DNA of 64,000 nt from Cloacibacterium rupense (GTDB lineage: Bacteria > Bacteroidota > Bacteroidia > Flavobacteriales > Weeksellaceae), in contig NZ_BMLV01000004.1 in assembly GCF_014645495.1 (NCBI RefSeq), positions 214,186 to 278,185 on the forward strand, written 5' to 3'. How positions within the stretch are numbered: the first letter of the stretch is position 1; the number at the start of each line of letters is the position of its first letter. Below are positions 24,250-31,474 of the stretch, in pieces. Under the pieces are notes generated by a model. It was not told where the DNA came from. It saw only the letters and a program-made list of their open reading frames with translations, and ran no database searches. Both the position numbers and the translations under genes were made by a program.

Positions 24250-25677
24250 ATGATTGTTCCTAAAAACACTTTTTTCAGATATAAGATATTTTTTGCAATT
24301 GTGTCATTAAATTTAATATTTGTGACCACCATGGCTTTGTTCAATTTTTACAAAGATTCATTGCGTTTACAGCGTGCCAAAAAGCAAGAACTTATCGCTC
24401 TAGAGAATAAAGTACAAGACACTTATCATTATATTCTTACCAGACATTCTGAATTATCTCAAAAGGAGCAATTTTTGGAATTGATGAAAGATAGGATTTT
24501 TGAGATTTCAGATGTGAATCATGTGACCATTAGCATTTATGATTTTAAAGGCAATTTATTAGCGAGCAGCAGACATGAAAAAGAACCGCTAGAAACTTCA
24601 GTATTAGAAAGACTAGAAAAGACCAAAAAAAGAGTAATCGAAGAATCTGTACAAGAAAAAAAAGGGATTACACAATATCATTCTTATAATTATTTAATGG
24701 CAGAGAATAAAGCCATTGCAATTTTTGAGGTAAGTAATCTGGGAACTAGTTCTTCGTTATTTGTTCATTTTAAACTATTGGCTAAACAATATTTTTTGGC
24801 CATTATCATCTTATTTATTTTAAGTGGCTATGCAGCATGGTTTATCTCCAAAAGCCTCACTCAGAAAATAGATGCTATTTCTAAAAAACTGAGCAAAACC
24901 AATGTAGAATATCTGGATACCCCTATAGACTACTCTGATGAAGACGAGATAAAACCCTTGGTAGATTCTTATAATACCATGTTGGGTAAATTGCAAGAAC
25001 AAACCCATCAATTGGCCAAAACAGAAAGAGAAGAAGCATGGCGAGAAATGGCAAGGCAAGTGGCCCATGAAATCAATAATCCACTTACCCCATTAAAGCT
25101 ATCGGTGCAGAATTTCCAAAGGAAGTACAAAGCAGATGACCCAGATAATGATGAAAAAATAAAGAACCTGACGCAGGTGGTGGTGCATCAAATAGATATT
25201 ATATACTCTATTGCCAAGTCTTTTTCGGATTTTGCCAAGATGCCTATCAGCAATGATACCCTGATTGATGTGGTGAAAACGGTAAAGTATTCTGTAGACA
25301 TCTTCCCAGAGCATATCATAGAATTTTATAGCAACGTAGATGAATTGTACTATAAGATAGACGGGATTTACCTCACGAGGATTATTACCAATATTGTAAA
25401 AAATGGAATACAATCTATACAACATAACGATAAAAAAGTAAGGGTAGAAATTAAAAATAAGCCAGACAAATTTACCATCAGTATAGAAGATAACGGAAGT
25501 GGTATTCCAGAAGAGCATCTGGATAGGGTATTTGAACATAAGTTTACGACCAAATCTTCTGGAATGGGACTAGGACTATCTATGGTAAAAAAGATTGTAG
25601 AAGATTATCATGGGAAAATATGGTTCGAAACAGAAGTAGATGTAGGAACTACCTTTTATATAGAATTTATAAAATAG
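24250..25677 (+). CDS. NtrY-like sensor histidine kinase (orphan)
   Basis: A 475-residue kinase: membrane helix 1 (about 12-33), a periplasmic sensor of about 140 residues, membrane helix 2 (about 178-198), a HAMP-like linker (SYNTMLGKL near 240), the phospho-acceptor in ARQVAHEINNPLTPLKLS (His273), and a complete HATPase domain with N box (RIITNIVKNGIQS), G1 (IEDNGSGIPEEHLDRVFEHKFTTKS) and G2 (GMGLGLSMVKKI). HEINNPLTPLK is typical of NtrY/NtrB-type kinases. No response regulator is adjacent. The next gene is a coiled-coil membrane protein 49 bases on. A promoter-like TAATTTTG lies at 24227-24234. Confidence 0.92.
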   Translation: MIVPKNTFFRYKIFFAIVSLNLIFVTTMALFNFYKDSLRLQRAKKQELIALENKVQDTYHYILTRHSELSQKEQFLELMKDRIFEISDVNHVTISIYDFKGNLLASSRHEKEPLETSVLERLEKTKKRVIEESVQEKKGITQYHSYNYLMAENKAIAIFEVSNLGTSSSLFVHFKLLAKQYFLAIIILFILSGYAAWFISKSLTQKIDAISKKLSKTNVEYLDTPIDYSDEDEIKPLVDSYNTMLGKLQEQTHQLAKTEREEAWREMARQVAHEINNPLTPLKLSVQNFQRKYKADDPDNDEKIKNLTQVVVHQIDIIYSIAKSFSDFAKMPISNDTLIDVVKTVKYSVDIFPEHIIEFYSNVDELYYKIDGIYLTRIITNIVKNGIQSIQHNDKKVRVEIKNKPDKFTISIEDNGSGIPEEHLDRVFEHKFTTKSSGMGLGLSMVKKIVEDYHGKIWFETEVDVGTTFYIEFIK

Positions 25678-25726
25678 CAATTTAATGGATTGCATTTAAC
25701 CATAAAAAACAAATAAAAAACAACAT

Positions 25727-26620
25727 ATGAAGACTAAAATTATTGGATTACTCTCTGCAATTGTACTTGCATTATCAGGATATTTGCTCTATGACAGTTT
25801 GAATACAGAGATGAGTGAAGCGGAAATACAAACCCAATTTGCAGATTTAAAAGCAGATTATCAATACATTAAAGAAGATTTAGAATTTGCTGTAAAGGAT
25901 TTGAATTTTAACAGCAAAGAAATTATTTCTCAAAAGCAAAAGATAGAAAAACTGGTGAGTAAAAATAATCTGACCCAAGAAGAATTGATAGAGGCCAAAA
26001 AGATTATGAGTACCTTATCTAAAACCATTCTTAAAAATTTTAAGGAAAAAGTGATAGTTTTAGAAGATGAGAAGTTGAAGTTATTGAATGAAAAAGACAA
26101 AATCGTAATAGAAGTGACTAAACTGAAGGATCAGGTAGAAGATTTGGACCATAGAATCATTAATGAAAAGAAAATTTCTGAGAAAAAAGATCAGTTGATT
26201 ACTTACGCTTCTAAGTTGACCCTTTCTAATTTTAAACTCAATAGTTTTAAAGTAAGAAGTAGTGGAAAAGAGGTGCAGACTGATAAAGCTTCTAGGATTG
26301 ATAGAATTAAGGTGAGTTTTGATATTAATGAAAATATATTAGCCCCTTCTGGTGCCAAAAATCTCTATATGGTGATTAAGAAGCCAACAGGAGAAACGGT
26401 AACCTTTACCAACAAGCCTTCCGGTATTTTTATGTTGGGAAACAAAAAAGTGGTATATTCTGACAAGATAGATTTCAACTACGAAAAAGGAAAAGAACAA
26501 TCTCTAGAATTCGTTTGGGATAATGAGGAATTTAGCAGAGGAGATTACATGATGGAAGTTTATGAGAAAACCCCAACAGGAATTGTGATGATAGGTAAGG
26601 TGACTAAGACCTTAGAGTAA
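25727..26620 (+). CDS. Membrane-anchored coiled-coil protein
   Basis: Not recognised as a named family. It has 297 residues: an N-terminal membrane anchor (about 4-22), a long heptad-rich coiled coil (about 28-160; repeated Lys/Glu/Leu), then a beta-rich C-terminal domain (about 165-297) with RIDRIKVSFDINEN and ends resembling an Ig-like sandwich. Short stretches like LYMVIKKPTGETVTFTN recall envelope proteins often labelled chromosome-segregation-like in databases only because of the coil. It may be co-transcribed with the upstream orphan kinase and could act with it in envelope sensing, which is an inference from position. Confidence 0.65.
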   Translation: MKTKIIGLLSAIVLALSGYLLYDSLNTEMSEAEIQTQFADLKADYQYIKEDLEFAVKDLNFNSKEIISQKQKIEKLVSKNNLTQEELIEAKKIMSTLSKTILKNFKEKVIVLEDEKLKLLNEKDKIVIEVTKLKDQVEDLDHRIINEKKISEKKDQLITYASKLTLSNFKLNSFKVRSSGKEVQTDKASRIDRIKVSFDINENILAPSGAKNLYMVIKKPTGETVTFTNKPSGIFMLGNKKVVYSDKIDFNYEKGKEQSLEFVWDNEEFSRGDYMMEVYEKTPTGIVMIGKVTKTLE

Positions 26621-26732
26621 TTTAACATAAAATACGTAAATTAACGTATTGATTATCATGTTGGTTTAACATAATTTTGACATGTAAAATTGAAACACCA
26701 AAAAATTTATATATAACTACACAAAAGTGTAA

Positions 26733-26763
26733 TTGACGAGGATTAGTATAAGTTTTAAATTTG
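26733..26763 (+). promoter_or_regulatory. Promoter of the short transcript
   Basis: TTG at 26733-26735, 20 bases, then TAAATTTG at 26756-26763, a good match to the Bacteroidota promoter. Transcription would start near 26770. Confidence 0.55.
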
Positions 26764-26769
26764 TATTTA

Positions 26770-26870
26770 ATTATTAGTAACCAGGAAAACACAAATGATG
26801 CTAAACTCTACTACGGAAAATTAAAGCATTTGTTAATTTAAAATTTTTTTTTCTGTAGTAGTTTTTTTTT
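26770..26870 (+). ncRNA. Candidate short transcript with leader peptide and attenuator-like hairpin
   Basis: A 13-bp stem (26808-26820 with 26849-26861, one G-U) followed by nine T looks like an intrinsic terminator. A possible frame ATG ATG CTA AAC TCT ACT ACG GAA AAT TAA (26795-26824) overlaps its 5' arm, so ribosomes on it would disrupt the stem. It could be an attenuator or a small RNA. No known family is recognised. Confidence 0.4.
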
Positions 26871-26916
26871 AAAAGTAGTAATTTTCTTCATATTTCGATT
26901 TTTAGACCCAAACGAA

Positions 26917-26945
26917 GGATACACGTTTCTAGTGTATCCTTTTTG
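26917..26945 (+). terminator. Intrinsic terminator
   Basis: Perfect 8-bp stem GGATACAC / GTGTATCC, 7-base loop, then TTTTTGTTG. It isolates the transporter gene at 27015, which has its own promoter. Confidence 0.85.
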
Positions 26946-27014
26946 TTGTCTCATATATAAAAAATTGTTTTTAATAATTTTTATATCTTTGCAGTAATTG
27001 TTTAAATAAAATAA

Positions 27015-28364
27015 ATGGACCCCGATAGTTTTGTCAAACTTCTCATCGCATTATTGTTAGTATTATTGAACGGTTTTTTCGTAGCCGCAGAATTCTCCAT
27101 CGTAAAAGTTCGCTATTCTCAGATACAAATAAAAGCTGCCGAAGGAAACAAAATGGCAAAGCAAGCAGAATTGATTATCAAGAATCTAGATGCTTATCTA
27201 TCTGCTACACAATTAGGAATTACTCTAGCATCCTTAGCCTTAGGTTGGGTAGGAGAGAGTGCCCTAGAGCATGTTTTCCATGATGTATTCAGTTATTTTA
27301 ATCTAGAAGTATCACAATCTATACTTACTACCATCTCTATAGTGGTTAGTTTTTCTATCATTACGGTAATGCACATTGTTTTCGGGGAGTTGGTTCCTAA
27401 GTCCATCGCCATCAGAAAATCTGAAGCTACCACCTTATTTATTGCATCGCCTCTTCGATTTTTTTATTTTATTTTCAAGCCTATTATTTGGTTAATGAAT
27501 GTCATTTCTAATGCTTTTCTAAGATTAATTGGGATACACCCTGCTTCTGACCAAGAAATACACTCTACCGAAGAATTGCAACTTTTGGTTAAACAATCTG
27601 CCGATAGTGGAGAAATTGAAGAAGAAAACTACGAAATCATCAAAAACGCTTTTGATTTTACAGACCATACGGCAAAGCAAGTCATGATTCCTAGGCAAAA
27701 TATTTTTTCTATTGATATTGAAGATTCTAAAGAAGAAATCATCAAACAAATCATGGAGAGTGGATATTCTAGAATACCCGTTTATGAAAACTCTATAGAC
27801 AATGTTATTGGTATTTTTTACACCAAAGAAATCATAAGAGAATATGTAAAACACATCGATAATCTTGAGAATTTTGATTTAAAAGATTATCTCAGAGAAG
27901 CCTTCTTTGTGGTGGGGAGTAAAAAAGTATCAGATTTATTGAAAGTTTTCCAATTAAAGAAACAGCATTTAGCCATTGTAATTGATGAATTTGGAGGAAC
28001 TGAAGGAATATTGACTTTAGAAGATATTTTAGAGGAATTGGTAGGTGAAATACAAGATGAAGAAGACGAAGAAGAGAAAATTGTAGATAAAGTAGGGGAA
28101 AATGTATTTTGGGTACAAGCTACGCAACCACTAGAAGAAATCAATGAACACTTACCCAAGTCTTTGCCCGAAAATGCAGAGTATAATACTTTGGCAGGAT
28201 ATATTTTACACCAATTAGAAGATATACCAGAAGAAAATCAAGAATTTAAATTAGATGATTATCAATTTAAAATTCTGAAAATGAATAACAAGAGTGTAGA
28301 ATTGGTACAATTGACCTACCAAGAACCTGATTTAATAGAAGATATTATTGAAGAAATAGAGTAG
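27015..28364 (+). CDS. CNNM/CorC-type membrane transporter (hemolysin family protein)
   Basis: A 449-residue protein: DUF21/CNNM transmembrane domain (about 1-180, starting with LLNGFFVAAEFSIVKVR), a pair of CBS domains (about 215-340; VMIPRQNIFSID, GYSRIPVYE, LAIVIDEFGGTEGILTLEDILEELVGEI), and the C-terminal CorC_HlyC transporter-associated domain (about 360-440; YNTLAGYIL). The family is linked to magnesium/cobalt efflux or homeostasis. The old name hemolysin is misleading. Promoter TATCTTTG at 26984-26991. The stop codon is followed by heptamer array B. Confidence 0.92.
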   Translation: MDPDSFVKLLIALLLVLLNGFFVAAEFSIVKVRYSQIQIKAAEGNKMAKQAELIIKNLDAYLSATQLGITLASLALGWVGESALEHVFHDVFSYFNLEVSQSILTTISIVVSFSIITVMHIVFGELVPKSIAIRKSEATTLFIASPLRFFYFIFKPIIWLMNVISNAFLRLIGIHPASDQEIHSTEELQLLVKQSADSGEIEEENYEIIKNAFDFTDHTAKQVMIPRQNIFSIDIEDSKEEIIKQIMESGYSRIPVYENSIDNVIGIFYTKEIIREYVKHIDNLENFDLKDYLREAFFVVGSKKVSDLLKVFQLKKQHLAIVIDEFGGTEGILTLEDILEELVGEIQDEEDEEEKIVDKVGENVFWVQATQPLEEINEHLPKSLPENAEYNTLAGYILHQLEDIPEENQEFKLDDYQFKILKMNNKSVELVQLTYQEPDLIEDIIEEIE

Positions 28365-28391
28365 GCTTGATGGAGGTGCATGAGATTAAAA

Positions 28392-28455
28392 GATGGAAGA
28401 TGGAAGATGGAAGATGAATCCTGAACTCTGAACTTTGAACTCGAAACCCGAAACC
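28392..28455 (+). repeat. Heptamer array B
   Basis: Three exact AAGATGG-type units (GATGGAA in another phase) and a fourth partial one, then CTGAACT-CTGAACT-TTGAACT-CGAAACC-CGAAACC. It starts 27 bases behind the transporter stop and ends just before clpS. Confidence 0.8.
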
Positions 28456-28462
28456 TTTTAGA

Positions 28463-28753
28463 ATGATTAGATTTTACGATAAACCACAGCGTGAGTACGA
28501 AGAAGATGTAGCCTTGTTAGAAAAAGAAGACGAGGTTTATAAATTGGTACTTCATAATGATGATGTCAATACCTTTGATTTTGTCATAGAATGTTTGATA
28601 GAAATCTGCAAGCATACCCTAGAACAAGCCGAACAATGCACCATTTTGGTTCATTATAAAGGCAAATGCACGGTAAAAACAGGCAGCATGGAACTCCTAA
28701 AACCTATGCACGAAAAATTAATTTCCAGAGGTCTTACTTCTGAGATTGTATAA
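28463..28753 (+). CDS. clpS: ClpS, adaptor of the ClpAP/ClpCP protease
   Basis: A 96-residue protein with the ClpS core VLHNDDVNTFDFVIECL (about 30-47), the tyrosine/phenylalanine-binding pocket of N-degron adaptors, and the conserved ending in which the chain returns (MHEKLISRGLTSEIV). ClpS delivers substrates with destabilising N-terminal residues to the Clp ATPase. The gene stands alone between heptamer array B and a bidirectional terminator. Confidence 0.93.
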   Translation: MIRFYDKPQREYEEDVALLEKEDEVYKLVLHNDDVNTFDFVIECLIEICKHTLEQAEQCTILVHYKGKCTVKTGSMELLKPMHEKLISRGLTSEIV

Positions 28754-28755
28754 AA

Positions 28756-28781
28756 AAAACTCGCTGATTAGCGAGTTTTTT
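28756..28781. terminator. Bidirectional terminator
   Basis: Stem AAAACTCGCT / AGCGAGTTTT with a GATT loop, flanked by A and T runs. It serves clpS (plus) and the membrane protein gene at 28785 (minus), which converge here. Confidence 0.92.
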
Positions 28782-28784
28782 GGT

Positions 28785-29237
28785 TTATATTTTTTCCCAT
28801 TGAGCTTTTATTTTGCTCATTTTCATCAAATATGGAATAAGGAACAAAAGTTCTAATCGGAAAGAAAAACTGTGGTTGTATAATGGTAAAACGAACATAG
28901 AAATTGTACAAATAATAATTCCTAATACTGCATCAATTTGTGCCATATTTACGCCCCAATTTTTTTCGAACCATAATCCATAAGATACAGAACCCTTTAA
29001 AATAAATAATAGCATTACAGATATCCCTATCAAAGATTTAGGATTAGTGGTCGTCAAGCCATATAGAGATAAATCTATATTGTCTGCAAAAGGTGTCATT
29101 AGAAGTAGTATAACTCCTAATACCCCAAAGAAAAAGAAAATCCAAATAAAAACTTTAATCCATATAGGCAATAATTTTCTTCTTTGATTTTTAATATTTA
29201 AATTGTCAAACTCATCAAAATTTGATATTTCTTCCAT
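28785..29237 (-). CDS. Small four-helix membrane protein
   Basis: A 150-residue protein with an acidic N terminus (MEEISNFDEFDN), four hydrophobic helices (about 26-46, 68-90, 98-116, 126-140) and a charged end. No family is recognised. It lies 15 bases downstream of the M28 peptidase gene on the same strand and is probably co-transcribed with it. Function unknown. Confidence 0.6.
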   Translation of the reverse strand: MEEISNFDEFDNLNIKNQRRKLLPIWIKVFIWIFFFFGVLGVILLLMTPFADNIDLSLYGLTTTNPKSLIGISVMLLFILKGSVSYGLWFEKNWGVNMAQIDAVLGIIICTISMFVLPLYNHSFSFRLELLFLIPYLMKMSKIKAQWEKI

Positions 29238-29252
29238 GATTATTAATTTTGA

Positions 29253-31454
29253 TTAAAACTTCACCTTAAACACCTTCTTTTCACCATTTCTAATTACGGT
29301 AACGTCTTTTTCGTCGCCAGCGTTTAGTTTGGAAAGGCATTCCATATAAGAATAGACTTCAGTGATTTTGCAATCTCCTATTTGAACCAAAATATCGCCA
29401 GAAACAATTCCAGCTACTGCAGCAGGTCTTCCGTCTGTTACGCCATCTATATGCAGTCCGTCTTTGGTATCAGCATAACTAGGCATAATCCCAAGCGTTA
29501 CTTTGTATTTAGGGGCAGATTTGGTAGCGGTTGTTTTAGTTTTGGTGAAAGGAATTTCAGATTTTTGACTCAATTCATTGGCAATCCCGAAAACATAATT
29601 AGTAATGGTTTTTACACCTTCGAAATTAATCTTTTCGGTATCATCACTTGGTTTATGATAATCTTCGTGCGTTCCGGTAAAGAAAAATAATACAGGGATG
29701 TCTTTTAAATAAAAACTGGTGTGGTCGCTTGGTCCGGTTCCAGATTCATCTAATGCCAAGTTATAACCAGCTGGTTTGTATTTTTCTATCAATTCTTTGA
29801 AAATAGGGCTGCTGCCAATTCCGCCTACATTCAAGACTTTGTCTTGGTTTAGTCTGCCTACCATATCCATATTAATCATGGCTACCACATTAGGGAATTT
29901 GGTTTTTACCTCTTCGGCTAGTTTTTTAGAACCAATAAGACCATCTTCTTCGGCAGAGAAAAGAGCAAAAACATAGTTTACTTTTTCTTGGGTTTTGTTT
30001 TGAGAAAACATTCTTGCCAATTCCATTACGGCAGTTACCCCAGAAGCATTATCATCTGCACCGTTATGGATTTGTCCGTCAGAATTCATCAAGGTAGAGT
30101 GGTGGTGTTCATTTAATCCTAAATGGTCGTAATGCGCACCAATGATAATGGTTTTCGAGGCTTTATTGTCTAGATAACCAATGATGTTAGTCCCTTTACT
30201 TGGCGTAGAAGAATTTTCATCGTGAGGATTAAGTTTCACTGAATATTCAAACGGTTGTAGTTCTGTTTTTAATCCTAATTTTCTGAAATTTTTACTGATG
30301 TATTCAGCTGCTTTTTTTTCACCTTCACTTCCTGCCAATCTTCCTTTCAAATCATCTGAAGCAAGAAAAGAAAGATTCGATTTTAGATGTTCTTCATTTA
30401 CATTTTCTGTGGGTTCATCATCTACCCAATCAGCGATAAAAACGTTGGTTTCTCTAGGTTTAGACTGATTTCTATTGCTGCTGAAAACCAGTTTTTTGCC
30501 ATCTTTAGAAAACATAGGGAAGGCATTGAATTCGCTGGCGTAAGTAATTTGTTTTAAATTTTTACCATCTAAATCTATGGTGTATAATTGGAAATCATAT
30601 CCTCTGGTAGAGTGGTGGTTGCTAGAAAAAATGATTTTCTTATCATTGGGTGTAAAATAAGGCGCCCAATTGGCTTTGCCAAGATGTGTAATTTGTTTTA
30701 AATCTGTACCATCTGCATTGATGGTGTAAATCTCCATATTGGTAGGAGCTACCAAATTCTGAGCGAGATAGTCTTTGTATTCTTTAATTTCGGCATCGGT
30801 TTTGGGTCTAGAAGCACGAAATACAATTTTTTTTGAGTCATGAGAGAAAAAAGCACCACCGTCGTAACCTAAACCTGAAGTCAATTGCTTTTGGTTTTTG
30901 CCATCAATATCCATGGTCCAAAGTTCTAAGTCGCCACTTCTGGTAGAGGTAAATACTATTTTTTTACCATCTGGCGAAACTACCGCTTCTGCATCATAAC
31001 CTGGCGAATTGGTGAGTTTTTTGGTGATTTTACCATTCAAATCGGCTACATAAATATCAAAATCTGAATAAATAGCCCAAAGGTATTTCCCGTCTTTAGG
31101 AACTGGTGGCGGTGGACATGCAGCAGAACCTTCGTGAGTAGAAGCATACAAAACGTGCTTGTTATCTGGCATAAAGAAAGAGCAAGTGGTTCTTCCTTTA
31201 CCTGTGGAAACTAGTTTTAGATTAGCGGATTTTTTAGATGCATCTTTAGAAAGGTCGTACACAAAAATCTGGTCGCACTCTGCACCTAATTCTTTGTTGG
31301 TTACCTGCATGGTAAGAAATTTGCCATCTGGCGAAAAGTAGGCTTCTGCATTATCACCACCATCGGTAAGCATGGTGATGTTTTTTAGATTTTTTTCTTG
31401 AGAAAATAACGTTGCACTCGTAATAAGTGCCATTAAGATATATTTATTTTTCAT
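29253..31454 (-). CDS. Secreted M28 zinc peptidase with TolB-like propeller and PDZ domain
   Basis: A 733-residue exported protein. Signal peptide (about 1-19), then TolB/PD40-type propeller repeats (about 25-340; TSTRSGDLELWTMDIDG and similar), an M28-family aminopeptidase domain (about 350-600), and a C-terminal PDZ domain (about 640-733, GIVSGDILVQIGD). Metal ligands are visible in GAHYDHLG, GADDNASG, SAEEDG, MDMVGR and GPSDHTSF. It should remove N-terminal amino acids from peptides in the periplasm or outside. The fusion of propeller, peptidase and PDZ in one chain is known from Bacteroidota and fits a scavenging or quality-control role. Confidence 0.9.
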   Translation of the reverse strand: MKNKYILMALITSATLFSQEKNLKNITMLTDGGDNAEAYFSPDGKFLTMQVTNKELGAECDQIFVYDLSKDASKKSANLKLVSTGKGRTTCSFFMPDNKHVLYASTHEGSAACPPPPVPKDGKYLWAIYSDFDIYVADLNGKITKKLTNSPGYDAEAVVSPDGKKIVFTSTRSGDLELWTMDIDGKNQKQLTSGLGYDGGAFFSHDSKKIVFRASRPKTDAEIKEYKDYLAQNLVAPTNMEIYTINADGTDLKQITHLGKANWAPYFTPNDKKIIFSSNHHSTRGYDFQLYTIDLDGKNLKQITYASEFNAFPMFSKDGKKLVFSSNRNQSKPRETNVFIADWVDDEPTENVNEEHLKSNLSFLASDDLKGRLAGSEGEKKAAEYISKNFRKLGLKTELQPFEYSVKLNPHDENSSTPSKGTNIIGYLDNKASKTIIIGAHYDHLGLNEHHHSTLMNSDGQIHNGADDNASGVTAVMELARMFSQNKTQEKVNYVFALFSAEEDGLIGSKKLAEEVKTKFPNVVAMINMDMVGRLNQDKVLNVGGIGSSPIFKELIEKYKPAGYNLALDESGTGPSDHTSFYLKDIPVLFFFTGTHEDYHKPSDDTEKINFEGVKTITNYVFGIANELSQKSEIPFTKTKTTATKSAPKYKVTLGIMPSYADTKDGLHIDGVTDGRPAAVAGIVSGDILVQIGDCKITEVYSYMECLSKLNAGDEKDVTVIRNGEKKVFKVKF

Positions 31455-31474
31455 ATACTAAGTAGAAATTTTTA

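Larger units (their letters stand above)
26621..27014. other. Gene-free stretch with promoter, hairpins and next-gene promoter
   Basis: 394 bases without a long frame. It holds a full promoter (26733-26763), a 9-codon frame overlapping a large terminator hairpin (26795-26870), a second terminator (26917-26945) and a -7 box TATCTTTG (26984-26991) for the gene at 27015. See the separate entries. Confidence 0.65.

Noticed and set aside
27015..28364. True haemolysin
   Set aside because: DUF21, paired CBS and CorC_HlyC domains mark a metal-related transporter. The toxin name is historical.
28392..28455. CRISPR array from the GATGGAA repeats
   Set aside because: Units are 7 bases with no spacers and no cas genes. 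This is a short-period tandem array.
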